From Nemertoderma westbladi (taxonomy: Eukaryota > Xenacoelomorpha > Nemertodermatida > Nemertodermatidae), in NCBI GenBank assembly GCA_032718475.1, contig JAUCBJ010005095.1, positions 1 through 45,957 of the forward strand: a DNA stretch of 45,957 bases. The letters are read 5' to 3'. Shown here piece by piece: positions 42,620-45,957 of the stretch. Below the pieces are notes generated by a model. It did not search any database, had not been told where the DNA came from, and was given only the letters and a program-made list of their open reading frames with translations. The translations under genes were made by a program, and so were the position numbers. Numbering within the stretch: position 1 is the stretch's first letter; each line of letters starts with the position of its first letter.

Positions 42620-43650
42620 CACTTGATGTCTATGAATTTTTTATGTTAAATACTCGAAGTGAATAATACATAAAGCACCTGTTATGTTGCTGGACTCCCT
42701 CACACACAGAAACTTGTTGCTACGTGCTGCCCACGTATGCCCAATAGCTGTAAGTCCACCAGAACAGGGAGAAACCACTATCGCCCTGGAGTGCGAGGGA
42801 GTTCGACGAAGCACTGGTCACCATTGGTTTACAGCACCCTCCCCTCACACAATCTGGCTTTGTACTTCCCAGACCACTCTTTCATCACTCTAAGTTGATA
42901 GACTTTTAGCCCATCCTCAATAGGATGAGGATTCACAGTTCCCATCCCATACACTGCGCCATCCTTGTCCGCATCATCGTGAATAAGTGGATATTCGACA
43001 TCACCACAATATAACAGACATCTTTTAGTAATGTGGCTCTTAGTGACAATGCTGCCATTGATGAAGAAACCCCACCCCATATACAAAGACATTCCCAGCA
43101 ACAATCCCTTGGTTAGTTCTACCACTTCTCCCTCACGTGGTCTTCGCTTCGGAGTCTTGACCATTCCCATGGAGATCCCCCACTATGAATGTTGAATCCA
43201 TTACTATCAATGGGCTCCAAACCAACCTCATGAGCATATGCTCGCGTGCGCAATCCACTGGTGACAGTTCCAAGCCTGGTGGGCCTAGCAGTAATCACCA
43301 TGTCCGAGAGAAGGACCATGCAAACCACCATGAAGAATACTCCTATGTATTTAGCCATGCGTGCTGCAGTTTATTTTCCTAGTTTATCCAATCCAAAACC
43401 TGCAGAGGCTAACAAAGCAAGTGCCATGCAAAAGAGAATATCTCTCTTGGTGTGGTATCCACTCCCCCTCCGAGTGGTCTCAACATACTGGATGATAAAG
43501 CACGCCAATCCCAAGATAGCCAGTAAACAACTCGTCATGAGCCAATCACCTATGAAACAAATACCCTATCACTGTTCGTTCCCATGATAATCTGATCACG
43601 ATTTGTAGTGAATTGCTTCTCCAAGAGAACAAAAGGTATCCCTACCCAAC
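42620..43650 (-). pseudogene. RNA-virus-like polyprotein remnant: membrane segments and chymotrypsin-like protease
   Basis: On the minus strand, 43555-43370 encodes a hydrophobic segment (SCLLAILGLACFIIQYV), a short loop, then LFCMALALLASAGFGLDKL and, after a stop, another hydrophobic run (GVFFMVVCMVLLSDMV, about 43345-43298). After a frame change near 43150-43170 comes the frame 43170-42829, with GWGFFINGSIVTKSHIT (candidate catalytic His), an acidic HDDADKDGAVYG (candidate Asp), and in a further frame LQGDSGF at about 42774-42785 (candidate Ser), followed by TAIGHTW. This His-Asp-Ser order with GDSG is a chymotrypsin-like protease; membrane anchors directly upstream are typical of positive-strand RNA virus polyproteins, for example flavivirus-like ones. 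A decayed host serine protease is the alternative. At least three frameshifts and one stop. GC content is higher than the neighbours. Confidence 0.4.
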
Positions 43651-44221
43651 ATACTACTACTACTAGGATCGGCATGCTGCATTGCAGCTGCATTTTTAAG
43701 AATGCTATGCCGGCTTATCGACAAAATTGCACCACCACAACTCCCTATCACCCATGACATTTGCTAGATCATCCGCATCTTCAAGGCCAGTGTCCTTTAA
43801 GATGCGTCTCAAGAAAGTCATGGGCTGTCCACCATGCTTATTCACTCCATGAGGCTGCCAAAGTATAAGATTATGCACTGGCTGGTCCTCACGGCGAAAG
43901 CAATGTCCTGCAAAGCGGAGGCGATTTTGTTCTAGTGGCAAGCTTAGGGGAACCAATGAGACACCTCCAATCTTATATAGTGTCTGGTTGGAGATGTGTG
44001 CATTGTACTTGACACAATGAACCCGGCGTAGCATTCTTGTGAATGTGCCATCCAGAGATTTGGTGTCCTCAGCAGTTAGAGCCCAGCATGGACTCCCATA
44101 GAGAAGTACTGGAACTACTGCTGCTCTAAATAATCGGACCTTAAGTTTCCGATTAATTCTCGGTGACTTCCAAATCCTGGAAAGCCTATTCAAGGCTGCC
44201 CATGCCTTTCCCTTACGTATT
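43651..44221 (-). pseudogene. RTE-like LINE 3' end (copy E)
   Basis: The frame 44193-43705 matches the C-terminal RT region of copy C (NRLSRIWKSPRINRKLKVRL through ELW-x-x-NFVDKP). It ends with the shared GCAGCTGCAATGCAGC and (TAG)n tail, read on the minus strand at 43651-43665. The 5' boundary is abrupt at 44221, at the codons for RIRKGKAW. The next family sequence, starting at 44337, is in the opposite orientation. Confidence 0.9.
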
Positions 44222-44336
44222 CAAACAGGGACAAAATAACAACACAAACAAACATAACCCCAACACGCCCAGTAGGCCGAATCCAAACAATAAGAACAGT
44301 AGGGATCTAGGTACGAACGTAAGTGCGATACGCAGC
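44222..44336. other. 115-bp filler between oppositely oriented LINE pieces
   Basis: No match to the LINE family. Starts AACAGGGACAAAATAACAAC when read from 44224, and lies exactly between copies E and F. It may be filler added during insertion or the original target. Confidence 0.5.
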
Positions 44337-45957
44337 TAAGACTTAGTCTGCATGCTAGCAGAACAACGAAATCTGCCTTGCCGCGACATGACTGGTCCTC
44401 TCTGTTGCAACAGCCAAGTGTGAGATCCAGCTTCACACTACAGCTGAGCAACAGGTATGAGGTTCTTGCTTCTGAGGCGGCAGATCACTGTGAGGGCTAT
44501 ACTGCCTTCACAGAAGCAGTTAAATTAGCAGCTGCAGAAACAGTTCCTGTATACCCTCGAAACAGGAAAAGGGCCCCCTGGACTGACAACAAAATTCAGA
44601 AGTGCCGAAATGACCTTCATAAGGCGCAGAAAGAGTTCCGACTCAAACAGACTACAGCGGCCAAGAATGCAGTTAAGGCTGCATCTAGGTCCCTGAACAG
44701 GCAGTACTCTGTTATTCTACAGGAGCTAATAAACCAACAGGTTGATGCCATCAATGATGCTGACGACAGCAGGCAATCATCCCAGGCATGGAAATCGATC
44801 AACTTACTTACTGGGCCGAAAAGCCAACCAACCACCAAGGTTAAGGCTGAATCACCAGCTGATCGCCTCAATGGTTGGAAAGCCCACTTTGAAAAGCTCC
44901 TCAATAATGACAGGGTATTGCCTGATAACTTTATTGAAGTAAAAGTGTCTGAGTCTGTACTCCCAGATATCCCCATTGGCGATATCTCCTTTGCAGAAGT
45001 GAAGGCTGCTGCAAAGAGCATTAAGACCAATCGTGCCAGTGGAGTAGATGGTGTTCCCCCTGAAGTCTTTAAAATACCTGAGTGTTCAAAGCTTATCTAT
45101 CCCATCATAGTAGACATGTACCGAACATCAAGAGTCCCACAAGAAATGAAAACAAATAAGTTGGTGCCAGTTCCCAAGAAGGGCAACCTAACACTCTATG
45201 GTTCTTTTCGGGGAATCGCAATTGCTGCAAAGCTATACAATAGGATTCTATTAAATCGCATCAGAGATCCCATTGAGAGACTGCTCCATGGAAATCAGAA
45301 TGGGTTCCGTAAACGTCGTGGGACCATGGAGCCCATTTTGGCACTTAGAAGGATAATTGAAGAATTATCAAAAAAGAAAGACAGGCATCTGGCTGTTATC
45401 TTTGTTGACTTCTTCAAGGCCTTTGATTCAGTCTCTCGCTCACGTATGTTCAGCATACTTGCATTATATAGGATTCCTGATGAAATTATTGCAGCAATAA
45501 GATCAGTATACGATGATTCGACAACATTTGTGTCTACTGTTGACGGTGACACAGAACCATTTGAAGTGTTATGGGGCGTCCTCCAAGGAGACACACTTGC
45601 ACCATTCTTGTTCATTATTGTGGTTGACTATGTTCTACGCATGTCCTTAGATCATCATAATGATGATGGGGTGATGATAACTCCACCTACTGGCTCCAGA
45701 AGTCGAGGAAATCCTGCCAAGTACCTAACTGATCTAGACTTTGCTGATGACTTAGGAGTACTCTCAGAATCATTAGAGGGAGCCCAACGGCTCCTCAGCT
45801 CATTAGAACATGCTGCTTCTAGTGTTGGTCTTTTTATTAACTCCAGAAAGACCAAAATTTTGACAGTTAACTTTGAAAGTCCTCAGCAAGTCTCTGATCG
45901 GATGAGCATAAGCTCAAAGGATGGTATGCTTGAGCATGTGGACGACTTCTGTTACCT
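44337..45957 (+). CDS. RTE-like LINE, linker and RT (copy F), open to the window edge
   Basis: From 44340 the plus strand is open for about 539 codons to the end of the window. It begins in the endonuclease-RT linker (SLHASRTTKSALPRHDWSSL), then AWKSINLLTG, ASGVDGVPPEVFK, NGFRKRRGTMEPI, AVIFVDFFKAFDSV, LWGVLQGDTLAPFLF and DLDFADDLGVLSES (FADD at 45740-45751). Relative to copy C a 9-nt in-frame deletion lies near 45215. RT catalytic residues are intact. No endonuclease is present, because the piece starts inside the linker. The window ends about 50 bp before the position where copy E starts, so F and E together could cover the element without overlap. Confidence 0.85.

Noticed and set aside
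42829-43358. Intact secreted host serine protease gene
   Set aside because: The frames are broken by a stop and several shifts, there are multiple upstream membrane segments, and the usual activation and disulfide pattern of animal trypsins is not visible; kept only as an alternative to the viral reading.
44617-45855. Minus-strand open frames over copy F
   Set aside because: Antisense shadows of the plus-strand RT frame, which is open to the window edge.
1-45957. tRNA, rRNA or tRNA-derived SINE genes
   Set aside because: I looked for A-box/B-box type words (for example GGTTCGAATCC) and ribosomal core words and found none convincing.

Overview
The window looks like intergenic DNA from an animal, probably a marine invertebrate. 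It is AT-rich, has spliceosomal-type introns (GT...AG with pyrimidine tracts), carries many short GTAGGCCTAC and TACCGGTAC palindromes, and is densely packed with metazoan transposable elements. I see no convincing host gene, no tRNA or rRNA, and nothing bacterial. The species assignment is an inference: the repeat families resemble those of cnidarians, echinoderms, hemichordates and similar groups, and the sequence does not decide between them.

Layout, left to right. 0.6-3.7 kb: a spliced, broken transposase-like gene whose intron holds a 5'-truncated GC-rich LINE fragment. 4.9-5.5 kb: a 278-bp hAT-type MITE and a near-perfect 110-bp palindrome. 5.5-10.2 kb: three fragments of one RTE-like non-LTR family (endonuclease part, RT part, and an inverted decayed RT part). 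10.9-11.3 kb: a probable hAT transposase scrap. 12.6-15.1 kb: a CR1/L2-like LINE with an N-terminal PHD finger and most of its endonuclease deleted. 16.0-18.0 kb: the best preserved 3' part of the RTE-like family. 18.3-22.7 kb: a decayed Helitron split by a 2.35-kb PIF/Harbinger element (internally deleted transposase plus intact Myb-like protein) and by another LINE fragment. 23.0-27.2 kb: a local duplication, a Gag-like remnant, a fold-back MITE and a pogo/Jerky-like DDE pseudogene. 27.2-29.2 kb: a 362-bp TTA-flanked MITE and a Mutator-like transposase pseudogene. 30.4-32.6 kb: a 68-bp minisatellite split by a 1.6-kb TTAA-flanked non-autonomous transposon. 33.3-36.6 kb: an AT-rich tandem repeat, a probable Crypton/DUF3504-type remnant and a second transposase-like pseudogene. 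37.4-41.6 kb: the most complete element, a 4164-bp DNA transposon with inverted termini, a TACA target duplication, many subterminal TAACGTCCGTAAC repeats and one long transposase-like ORF. 42.6-43.6 kb: a decayed membrane-segment plus chymotrypsin-like protease reading frame that looks like an old RNA-virus-like insertion. 43.65-45.96 kb: two oppositely oriented pieces of the RTE-like LINE, probably one insertion with a 5' inversion, running off the right edge.

There is no pathway linking these genes. The history is one of nested insertion: LINE in intron, Harbinger in Helitron, TTAA element in minisatellite, TACA element in another repeat, LINE next to a viral remnant. Several insertions can be read at base resolution from target-site duplications. 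Family names are given from recognised protein motifs, without database searches.
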